Assembly: GCA_034096865.1 (NCBI GenBank)
Contig: JAWQFJ010017326.1
Location: forward strand, 1 to 64,000
DNA: 64,000 bases
Direction: 5' to 3'
Source of the DNA: Theodoxus fluviatilis
Lineage: Eukaryota; Mollusca; Gastropoda; Cycloneritida; Neritidae
The notes beneath the pieces were generated by a model. That model searched no databases, had not been told where the DNA came from, and saw only the letters and a list, made by a program, of their open reading frames with translations. Made by a program: the position numbers and the translations under genes. This document shows positions 62,901 to 64,000 of this stretch, piece by piece (within the stretch, counting starts at the first letter, position 1; every line of letters begins with the position of its first letter).

Positions 62901-64000
62901 GGATCCGGTGGGTAGAACATAGGCAGAGCACTCATCACAGAGAATTCATCATCTAGGTTCATGTGGGGAAACTGCTCAATCTAGAAGAAATAAAACAGTA
63001 TAAAATGTATGCATGTATAATCATTATGGATGATGGAAGAATCCCTGAAGATCTCTTTTAGTAACAGAGATCTTGCAGATGACAAGAGGCTCAAGTGCAG
63101 CCCACATCTACCCTTCAGGGACAAATGCAAGCATGGCCTGAGGATAGTGACCTTGACAGTGACACATGAAGAATGTTGCAGAAGACAGGGACACCTGAAG
63201 ACAAGGCCCCCCACCCTCCACCCCCACTTAATAATTGTTGTTACAATAACCTGCCCGATTTTTTTTTCTGCTGACCATTAACTTTTGTGTGTGTGTAAAA
63301 ATAAAAAGATGATTTTTTTTTTGGTAATCAAGGAATTGTGTGCTGTCTCATCTTCCCAGCCCTATGAGAACTCAGGAAATCAACTGTCTCAGTAATTTTT
63401 AAAAAGTTGTTTCAACGAAAAATAAATTGTGATCTATGTTCAAGCTTCAATCTGGCCTCTTTTATTCGGGGCGCGCGCGAAGGTGTTTGGAAATTCAGGC
63501 TGACCTGCCAATCCTTTTATTGTTGCATGTTACTGTAACTACATATATTTTTTTCTTTTGGCCCATACTGGGCAAAGCACTTTAAACAGACATTAGAGGC
63601 AGCACTGGAGAGATAGGCATGCAGGAAGACCCGGCTCCAGGCACATGTGCCATCCACAGAGCTTGAACTTGAGGCTCGCAGAAGAGATTGCCGTTCCCAG
63701 ACACAGTGCTGTAACCCAATATGACCCTAAAGTGTGCTGATCCCAAGCTCCTTCATGACTGCAGGTCTGTGATAATGTATTTATATAGCACTCATTTCCA
63801 GCCCAAAGGCTGCTCTGAGGTGCTTGGCATAAAATTATCTCGAATTTACTCATGTCACTGGCATGTGACAGAACAGCCGCACTGTCCACATGAGTCAGAG
63901 GTCAACAACCCAGATGTAAGTATGGATATGGACAGAGGGAATTTTCCTATTCAAACCTCCTGTCTGGAATGCCCTACCTGATGGACTTCCATCTTGCCCA
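16356..64000 (-). CDS. PAN2: PAN2 poly(A) nuclease catalytic subunit, C-terminal 20 exons (partial)
   Basis: PAN2 with PAN3 shortens mRNA poly(A) tails in the cytoplasm (established for the family). Exons on the minus strand, 5' to 3': 63978-64000 (cut by the window edge), 62847-62980, 60137-60330, 55726-55886, 53706-53834, 52966-53115, 50835-51013, 37318-37451, 35669-35781, 35153-35251, 32705-32850, 30780-30909, 27109-27309, 25303-25393, 24118-24272, 22842-22930, 21939-21996, 20490-20669, 18304-18397, 16356-16567. Joined they give 889 residues and a TGA stop. All junctions are GT-AG and the phases match throughout. Order: end of linker, pseudo-UCH (residues about 100-600), DEDDh exonuclease (about 665-850). 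Catalytic D671, E673, D781, H828 and D833 are present (fragment numbering). The WD40 part lies beyond 64000. Unusual parts are a CCCH finger at 465-480 and a Lys-rich segment at about 264-322. Exon limits are read by eye without transcripts. Confidence 0.95.
16739..17170. mobile_element. TIR element family C, copy 1
   Basis: The left end GGCCGAAAGAAAAAATAGTT and GTGGTTACAGTAACATGG is mirrored at the right end by GGTTACTGTAACCGTTACTA and TTTTTTTCTTTAGCC. Inside are AAAATCACAATTTCTC and GGCAGGGAAGATGGGACAGC, shared by other copies. A (TA)n tract at 16820-16905 interrupts it. Confidence 0.75.
17519..17698 (+). repeat. 37-bp tandem repeat, about 5 copies
   Basis: Unit contains CATAGTCTTATTTTTCCACA then CTAGACAACAGAAATGT. 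It is followed at about 17763-17805 by an (ACACT)n tract. Both lie in the last PAN2 intron. Confidence 0.9.
18304..18397 (-). CDS. PAN2: PAN2 exon: exonuclease domain
   Basis: Starts at acceptor TTCTCTTCAG with [20 protein letters not shown], then [11 protein letters not shown] and one base before GTAAGT. An internal CACAG at 18383-18387 would be an alternative acceptor. The upstream one is chosen because VPKSQ matches the expected family segment. Confidence 0.97.
19388..19640 (-). mobile_element. SINE with LINE-derived tail, copy 1
   Basis: On the minus strand it ends GCACCTTTACCTTTACC. Its tail shares 31 identical bases (19469-19499) with the LINE at 8645-8675, covering the LINE's last codons and stop, then similarity of about three quarters to the LINE end. 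The 5' part has CCCACCCAGGAGTAAAA and CTCCCCAGGGAGTTGAG. Confidence 0.85.
19705..20170. mobile_element. TIR element family C, copy 2, with poly-C
   Basis: Ends AAAAAGTTGTGGCTATGGCA and TACCTTTACCACAACTATTT then GTTCTTTGGCC are inverted relatives. The middle has a C tract at 19981-20023 followed by (CA)n. Confidence 0.6.
20219..20285. repeat. (GGAT)n microsatellite
   Basis: Near-perfect tetranucleotide tract in a PAN2 intron. Confidence 0.95.
20490..20669 (-). CDS. PAN2: PAN2 exon: ExoII motif
   Basis: Sixty codons, phase 0: [38 protein letters not shown] and [23 protein letters not shown] carries the ExoII Asp (D781). Donor is GTGAGT. Confidence 0.98.
21745..21945 (-). repeat. Tandem duplication of about 106 bp over a PAN2 donor site
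   Basis: Two similar units share TCCAAAGATATGAAATATGAC and ATTTTCTGTACAGCAAAATT. Each ends at GACCTG-TTCCTG or GACCTG-CTCCTG, so the exon end and GTCAGT donor of exon 21939-21996 exist in a second copy at about 21841-21855. Confidence 0.85.
21939..21996 (-). CDS. PAN2: PAN2 exon: exonuclease domain, short
   Basis: Nineteen full codons: [19 protein letters not shown], with the PFIDDYIS motif. Donor is GTCAGT. The last bases of the exon and its donor are copied in a tandem duplication in the intron (see the repeat at 21745-21945). Confidence 0.96.
22480..22683. repeat. (GA)n microsatellite, about 200 bp
   Basis: Slightly interrupted GA dinucleotide tract in a PAN2 intron. LSLSLS and ERERER open frames come from it. 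Confidence 0.97.
22695..22800 (+). repeat. SINE-like repeat A, copy
   Basis: AGCTGGAACCCCTGGCTG to AGCTCAACCAGGGGTGACCC, close to the copy at 3640-4315. Confidence 0.8.
22842..22930 (-). CDS. PAN2: PAN2 exon: exonuclease domain
   Basis: Encodes [20 protein letters not shown], then VARITCIRG plus two bases. This is nearly diagnostic for PAN2. Donor is GTAAGT and acceptor TTCAATTCACAG. Confidence 0.97.
23692..23760 (+). other. Possible Penelope-type hammerhead ribozyme core
   Basis: CTGATGA (23713-23719) is followed by a short GGC-TACG-GCC hairpin and GAAA (23732-23735). This is the order of the hammerhead core. Two extra bases precede the hairpin and helices I and III are not convincing, so it may be a decayed copy. 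Confidence 0.35.
24118..24272 (-). CDS. PAN2: PAN2 exon: ExoI motif
   Basis: Encodes [14 protein letters not shown], then [13 protein letters not shown] and [17 protein letters not shown] is the ExoI motif of the DEDDh nuclease, with D671 and E673 binding the catalytic metals. Acceptor is CCAATACAG and donor GTAAGA. Confidence 0.97.
25303..25393 (-). CDS. PAN2: PAN2 exon: end of UCH
   Basis: Encodes [20 protein letters not shown], then [10 protein letters not shown]. The W-x-VP-xx-YY-xRRN pattern matches the end of the PAN2 UCH fold. Donor GTAAGT follows one base of a split Val codon. Confidence 0.95.
25537..26545 (+). pseudogene. 5'-truncated LINE (RT end and C-terminal domain)
   Basis: Starts inside RT at [19 protein letters not shown], then [27 protein letters not shown] and KYLGVMLD. 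The C-terminal part has [33 protein letters not shown] and [10 protein letters not shown]. About 330 codons are open. The element ends in (CATA)n at about 26520-26545. It lies antisense in a PAN2 intron. The type is CR1/L2/Jockey-like. It cannot move by itself. Confidence 0.9.
26521..27080. repeat. Compound simple repeat: CATA, CA, CCAA, CAAG
   Basis: About 560 bp of low-complexity sequence starting at the LINE tail and ending about 30 bases from PAN2 exon 27109-27309. Confidence 0.95.
27109..27309 (-). CDS. PAN2: PAN2 exon: UCH core, YHQRKE / QWYLLND
   Basis: Sixty-seven codons, phase 0: [29 protein letters not shown] and [15 protein letters not shown]. These are among the best-conserved PAN2 UCH motifs. 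Donor is GTAAGG. On the plus strand a long CA/CCAA-type tract (26521-27080) lies just downstream of the exon. Confidence 0.97.
27425..27540 (+). repeat. SINE-like repeat A, copy
   Basis: AGCTGAAACCCCTGGATGG to GCAGCCAAAGGGGCTAC and GGTCAGATCATTC, the last also present at 4325. Confidence 0.8.
28106..29370 (-). pseudogene. 5'-truncated LINE with GA arrays
   Basis: Encodes [51 protein letters not shown] residues and [16 protein letters not shown] (stop near 28808). The 3' UTR ends with AAGGGCTGAATGTAAGAAAG and ACAATAAAGGTCGTTC. A related 3' UTR is at 38330-38400. (GA)n tracts occupy 28206-28460 and 28063-28105, and another abuts the 5' truncation at 29371-29408. Confidence 0.88.
30780..30909 (-). 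CDS. PAN2: PAN2 exon: UCH, WLP motif
   Basis: Encodes [20 protein letters not shown], then [13 protein letters not shown] and ending EITDD at a GTGAGT donor. The acidic stretch before WLP matches the position of the WLP segment in PAN2 proteins. The first base completes the Arg codon split with the CCCH exon. Confidence 0.88.
31409..32246. mobile_element. TIR element rich in TGACCTTGACC motifs
   Basis: Ends are GACTCACATGC (31409) and GCATGTGAGTC (to 32246), a perfect 11-bp inverted pair. About a dozen TGACCTTGA or TCAAGGTCA motifs are inside, plus a (GGAC)n tract near 32175. There is no coding capacity. It lies in a PAN2 intron. Confidence 0.8.
32480..32600. repeat. (CCAA)n microsatellite
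   Basis: About 120 bp, nearly perfect. It reads (GGTT)n on the PAN2 sense strand, about 100 bases after the donor of the CCCH exon. Confidence 0.97.
32705..32850 (-). CDS. PAN2: PAN2 exon carrying a CCCH zinc finger
   Basis: Acceptor TTGTATTGCAG starts [17 protein letters not shown]. The exon then encodes [16 protein letters not shown] (C465, C471, C476, H480 of the fragment), a perfect C-x5-C-x4-C-x3-H finger. It ends NLDSR plus two bases before donor GTAAGG. The phase joins cleanly to both neighbours. A (CCAA)n tract lies about 100 bases downstream. Fingers of this spacing in Nab2/ZC3H14 bind poly(A), and PAN3 has its own N-terminal CCCH. A function here is inference. Confidence 0.88.
34030..34095. 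repeat. (ACATA)n microsatellite
   Basis: Pentanucleotide ACATA-type tract within a PAN2 intron. Confidence 0.9.
34600..34675 (-). repeat. SINE-like repeat A, diverged copy
   Basis: CCCAGCAGCCAGGTGTTCCA then GCTGATGCGGGAAATATCA resembles the minus-strand copies at 51.5 and 51.8 kb. Confidence 0.55.
34738..34960 (-). mobile_element. SINE with LINE-derived tail, copy 2
   Basis: The minus strand reads GTGATAAAGAGAGGTAGCC then TGATGACCAGGGGTAAAAG and ends in CACCTTTACCTTC. It is close to the copy at 19388-19640 and to the LINE 3' end. Confidence 0.8.
35153..35251 (-). CDS. PAN2: PAN2 exon: UCH, NLPDIL motif
   Basis: Thirty-three codons, phase 0: [20 protein letters not shown], ending WTTQLQ. 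LPDIL.xNC is a strong PAN2 signature. A (TG)n tract at 35298-35358 reads (CA)n on the sense strand, about 50 bases upstream of the acceptor. Confidence 0.96.
35298..35358. repeat. (TG)n microsatellite
   Basis: Reads (CA)n on the PAN2 sense strand, just upstream of the acceptor of exon 35153-35251. Confidence 0.95.
35586..35660. repeat. (TCTG)n and (TCCG)n at a PAN2 donor
   Basis: Ends a few bases from the GTGAGT donor of exon 35669-35781. Confidence 0.95.
35669..35781 (-). CDS. PAN2: PAN2 exon: UCH, TQAWC motif
   Basis: Encodes [14 protein letters not shown], then [15 protein letters not shown], where the C-x2-C metal-binding pair is typical of PAN2/USP folds. Donor GTGAGT (35663-35668) is followed on the sense strand within 10 bases by GGAC repeats and then (CAGA)n. 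Confidence 0.96.
36345..36520 (-). repeat. Dispersed repeat B, copy
   Basis: GGGAAGTTCCTGTAAATAC and CACACAGAGGAGTAGGTGC resemble the copy at 50095-50310. Confidence 0.6.
36700..37220 (+). repeat. Dispersed repeat B, copies with tRNA-like B box
   Basis: GTTCAATGTCTACGACGTGC, CAGTTCCTGGCAGCCCCC, GCGAGCAAGCTTTGGGGTT and GGTTCTATCCCTGGGACGG. The last resembles a Pol III B box (GGTTCGAATCC). A second, shorter copy of the start is at 37150-37200. Related copies lie in the palindrome arms and at 48560-48840. Confidence 0.65.
37318..37451 (-). CDS. PAN2: PAN2 exon: UCH finger region
   Basis: Acceptor CTCCCTCTACAG opens [16 protein letters not shown], then [14 protein letters not shown] and LCYPDYI. 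The QLFG...C-x-C...YPD pattern is PAN2-specific in my reading. Donor is GTATGT. It joins the exon at 50835-51013 across the longest intron in the window. Confidence 0.95.
37745..38405 (+). pseudogene. Decayed LINE 3' end
   Basis: Open part 37882-38181: [39 protein letters not shown] and [11 protein letters not shown], the same C-terminal domain as the LINE at 28106-29370. Upstream frames are broken. The 3' UTR ends AAAGTTCAATCAATCCATC, then the (CAGT)n/(CT)n tract at 38410-38495. Confidence 0.85.
38432..38645. repeat. (CT)n and (CA)n tracts
   Basis: (CT)n at about 38432-38492 and (CA)n at about 38596-38642, with CATT/GCATG-type repeats between. Confidence 0.95.
39530..42052. mobile_element. 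TIR element family C, copy with an expanded array
   Basis: Left end GGCCACCCACACACACAAAG then AATAGTTGTAGTTATGATAA. Right end CACAGTAACCACAACATTTT then TTGGGGGGCC. TTATCTTA precedes and TTATCTTT follows, a possible 8-bp target duplication. The inner flanks of the array (AAGTGCTCATTGAGCAGGGA and GGGGACAGCATGC) match the corresponding sites of copy 1. Confidence 0.75.
39733..41941 (+). repeat. 14-bp minisatellite, about 158 copies
   Basis: Unit GGCAGTGAATAGAG with variants (GGGAATAGAG, GGGGACAGTG). The plus strand is almost pure purine plus one T and one C per unit. The minus strand has no stop codon in any frame, giving a 756-codon open frame of [18 protein letters not shown] peptide that is a by-product. 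Confidence 0.97.
42664..43289. mobile_element. Non-autonomous TIR element, 626 bp
   Basis: The left end ATATGTGACCAGCCACGACA, AAACCAGTGCTAAGTC (42664-42700) is inverted at 43253-43289 with one mismatch (37 bp). The outermost TA could be a target duplication. No transposase is present. Confidence 0.85.
43950..44085. repeat. (CA)n, (TA)n, (TAGA)n tract
   Basis: Compound microsatellite in the 13.4 kb PAN2 intron. Confidence 0.97.
46213..47975 (+). pseudogene. Decayed transposon-like ORF, family not recognised
   Basis: Fragments in several frames of the same strand look like one protein: [97 protein letters not shown], then [19 protein letters not shown] and [19 protein letters not shown]. Stops and frameshifts break it at about 46548, 46770, 47000-47230 and 47650. 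It resembles multi-copy invertebrate ORFs rather than a single-copy gene. I do not know the superfamily. Confidence 0.6.
48560..48840 (+). repeat. Dispersed repeat B, copy
   Basis: GGTTCAATGACTATGATGTG, ATCACCAGCTCCTGGCAGC and CAATCCCTGGGATGGGAGG, as in the palindrome arms. Confidence 0.75.
50095..50310 (-). repeat. Dispersed repeat B, diverged copy
   Basis: AGGGAAGTTCCTGTAAATAC, CACAGAGGGGGGTAGAGGC and ATCACAGGGTTGCAGCAAG, in inverse orientation to the other copies. Confidence 0.6.
50835..51013 (-). CDS. PAN2: PAN2 exon: Ser/Glu- and Lys-rich insert in UCH
   Basis: Acceptor TTCTACTGACAG is followed by [15 protein letters not shown]. Further on are ENAPLGK and a lysine cluster ([11 protein letters not shown]), ending TTDTAED plus two bases before GTTTGT. 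The phases (0 in, 2 out) fit the exons on both sides exactly, including a split Arg codon to the next exon 13.4 kb away. The sequence looks disordered and basic. The donor is weaker than the others, so alternative use is possible. Confidence 0.75.
51465..51550 (-). repeat. SINE-like repeat A, copy
   Basis: GAAGCAGGCCCCCAAAACAC and ATTCCAGCTGATGAGGGAGG; ATACA-type tracts lie on both sides (51090-51150, 51560-51580). Confidence 0.75.
51770..51965 (-). repeat. SINE-like repeat A with (ACAAT)n tract
   Basis: GGAGCAGGCCCCGAAAGCAC and ATCCAGCTGATGAGGGAGG, next to an ATACA/ACAAT tract to 51960. It is very close to the copy at 51465. Confidence 0.8.
52160..52320 (+). mobile_element. SINE, second tail type, copy
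   Basis: AGGGAGTGGAATTGGCG, GATCAGGGGTAAAGTGTAAA and TATATAAAATCACACCTTTA match the reverse complement of the copy at 55234-55640. Confidence 0.75.
52450..52950. repeat. (TG)n and (TCTG)n arrays at a PAN2 donor
   Basis: Mixed TG and TCTG repeats, nearly perfect (TCTG)n at 52855-52945, about 15 bases from donor 52960-52965. Confidence 0.97.
52966..53115 (-). CDS. PAN2: PAN2 exon: UCH domain
   Basis: Fifty codons, phase 0 at both ends: [20 protein letters not shown], then [18 protein letters not shown]. The donor GTGAGT (52960-52965) is about 15 bases from a long (TCTG)n array, which reads (CAGA)n on the gene's sense strand. Confidence 0.96.
53370..53470 (-). repeat. SINE-like repeat A, copy
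   Basis: CTACTGGAGTAAAGCCCAGA and TTCCAGTTGATGAGGGAGG, related to the 51.5 and 51.8 kb copies. Confidence 0.7.
53706..53834 (-). CDS. PAN2: PAN2 exon: UCH domain, Cys-rich
   Basis: Forty-three codons, phase 0 at both ends: [17 protein letters not shown], then [14 protein letters not shown] and ending ETCQ. The C-x2-C and neighbouring Cys residues are family-typical. The acceptor is CCCGTTGCAG and the donor GTGAGT. Confidence 0.96.
53925..54035. repeat. (ACT)n microsatellite
   Basis: Trinucleotide tract upstream (sense) of exon 53706-53834. A SINE tail fragment of the 55234 type follows at about 54040-54130. Confidence 0.95.
54800..55185 (-). pseudogene. LINE-derived fragment with C2H2 finger
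   Basis: [20 protein letters not shown] and [16 protein letters not shown] (to about 55006) form a C2H2 finger of the kind found at the C-terminus of some LINE ORFs. [18 protein letters not shown] at about 54870-54930 resembles another LINE C-terminal segment. Two different fragments are possible. Confidence 0.55.
55234..55640 (-). mobile_element. SINE, second tail type, near full length
   Basis: The minus strand ends in CACACCTTTACCTTTACC. Upstream are TACACTTTACCCCCTGATCA and GTTTTACTCCTGGGTGGGGA (plus-strand readings), the latter shared with the SINE at 19388-19640. Confidence 0.8.
55726..55886 (-). CDS. PAN2: PAN2 exon: pseudo-UCH Cys-box region
   Basis: Encodes [16 protein letters not shown], then [22 protein letters not shown]. 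The segment [12 protein letters not shown] replaces the GLxNxGNTCYxN Cys box of active ubiquitin proteases, so the nucleophile is missing, as is usual for PAN2. Donor GTGAGT lies next to an (ACT)n-like tract (about 55660-55710). Confidence 0.95.
56665..57005. mobile_element. TIR element family C, copy
   Basis: GGTTATGGTTACGGTAACCT at the left and ATGATAACCACAACCAATGT then TTTGTTTGGCC at the right. The inside shares GTACTGTCCCATCTTCCCAG and GAGAAATTGTGATTTATGTT with other copies. Confidence 0.75.
58225..58335 (-). repeat. SINE-like repeat A, copy
   Basis: GAGCTACTGGAGCAGGCGCC and GGTTCCAGCTAATGAGAGAG. Confidence 0.75.
58780..59115 (-). pseudogene. hAT-like transposase N-terminal zinc finger fragment
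   Basis: [20 protein letters not shown], then [20 protein letters not shown] and [13 protein letters not shown], a C2H2/BED-like finger as found at the start of hAT-type transposase-derived proteins. It stops at RML. Upstream (59115-59320) shows a related but frame-broken sequence. The catalytic part is not in the window. Confidence 0.6.
59755..60055 (-). pseudogene. LINE ORF C-terminal fragment
   Basis: [20 protein letters not shown], then [16 protein letters not shown] and [16 protein letters not shown]...GRPKRRW is the usual C-terminal end of RTE/ingi-type LINE proteins. This is a different element from the LINE at 5548. Confidence 0.85.
60137..60330 (-). CDS. PAN2: PAN2 exon: linker to UCH start
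   Basis: Acceptor ATGTTTCAG and donor GTGAGA flank 64 full codons. Family-type motifs include [29 protein letters not shown] and ESPLGR. The split Arg codon at the 5' junction and the split Gly codon at the 3' junction both fit the neighbouring exons. Confidence 0.93.
60895..61640 (-). pseudogene. Decayed LINE 3' fragment
   Basis: [20 protein letters not shown], then [20 protein letters not shown] and PRNLRSSTQ, the same domain as in the LINE at 25537-26545. The end ([13 protein letters not shown]) is frame-broken. Confidence 0.8.
62640..62765. repeat. (CA)n tract
   Basis: Interrupted CA repeat about 80 bases downstream (sense) of exon 62847-62980. Confidence 0.95.
62847..62980 (-). CDS. 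PAN2: PAN2 exon: linker before UCH
   Basis: Acceptor TTTCTTCTAG is followed by [13 protein letters not shown]. The exon ends in [14 protein letters not shown] plus two bases before a GTACGG donor. The LLSDWP motif is a recognisable part of the PAN2 linker, which in the family contacts PAN3. A (CA)n tract lies just downstream (62660-62760 on the plus strand). Confidence 0.85.
63230..63565. mobile_element. TIR element family C, copy
   Basis: TTGTTACAATAACCTGCCCG at the left, CATGTTACTGTAACTACATA and TTTTTTTCTTTTGGCCC at the right. The inner GTGCTGTCTCATCTTCCCAG is shared with the copy at 56.7 kb. The left end is truncated. Confidence 0.7.
63775..63850. repeat. Short dispersed repeat (TTTATATAGCAC type)
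   Basis: GTATTTATATAGCACTCATT and GCTCTGAGGTGCTTGGC look like a common invertebrate repeat end. A weak relative lies at about 33385-33425. Confidence 0.4.
63978..64000 (-). CDS. PAN2: PAN2 exon, right edge (partial)
   Basis: Only the last 23 bases are inside the window, encoding GKMEVHQ before a GTAGGG donor (63972-63977 on the plus strand). It splices in phase 0 to the exon at 62847-62980. Assignment rests on phase and position only, because seven residues are too few for recognition. Confidence 0.6.

Overview
This is a stretch of eukaryotic, intron-rich and repeat-rich nuclear DNA. I think it comes from a mollusc, probably a gastropod. That is inference from TGACCTTGACC-type repeats, an RTE-like LINE with a tail-sharing SINE, TIR elements and very long CA/GA/CCAA/TCTG arrays. 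No operon, CRISPR array, phage or prokaryotic feature is present.

One host gene is clear: the minus-strand 3' part of PAN2, the catalytic subunit of the PAN2-PAN3 poly(A) nuclease. Twenty exons run from the right edge (64000, gene continues outside) to a stop codon at 16356-16358. They encode the last 889 residues: the end of the linker, the catalytically dead UCH/USP fold, and a complete DEDDh exonuclease domain with all catalytic residues. All inferred junctions are GT-AG and every phase agrees. Two things stand out: a CCCH zinc finger (C-x5-C-x4-C-x3-H) inside the UCH region, and a Lys-rich exon followed by a 13.4 kb intron.

Left part (1-16355, downstream of PAN2) holds mobile and repetitive DNA. 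From left to right: a head-to-head minisatellite (about 800-3062); a foldback element (3681-4255) inserted in a SINE-like repeat; a (CA)n tract; a full-length 3.2 kb RTE-type LINE with a 10-bp target duplication (5548-8742); and a Ty3/Gypsy element with matching 5-bp target duplications (9721-13511), whose interior was replaced by an inverted copy of its own 5' junction, giving a 917-bp-arm palindrome (12129-14333).

PAN2 introns hold LINE 3' fragments, SINEs whose tails match the 3' end of the LINE at 5548-8742, TIR/MITE-like elements, a 2.2 kb array of a 14-bp unit that grew inside one TIR element, decayed transposon ORFs (46.2-48.0 kb, 58.8-59.1 kb), and simple repeats, several lying within tens of bases of splice sites.

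I found no multi-gene system. The most interesting biological candidate is the zinc finger in PAN2. The most interesting DNA structures are the rearranged Gypsy palindrome and the LINE/SINE tail sharing.
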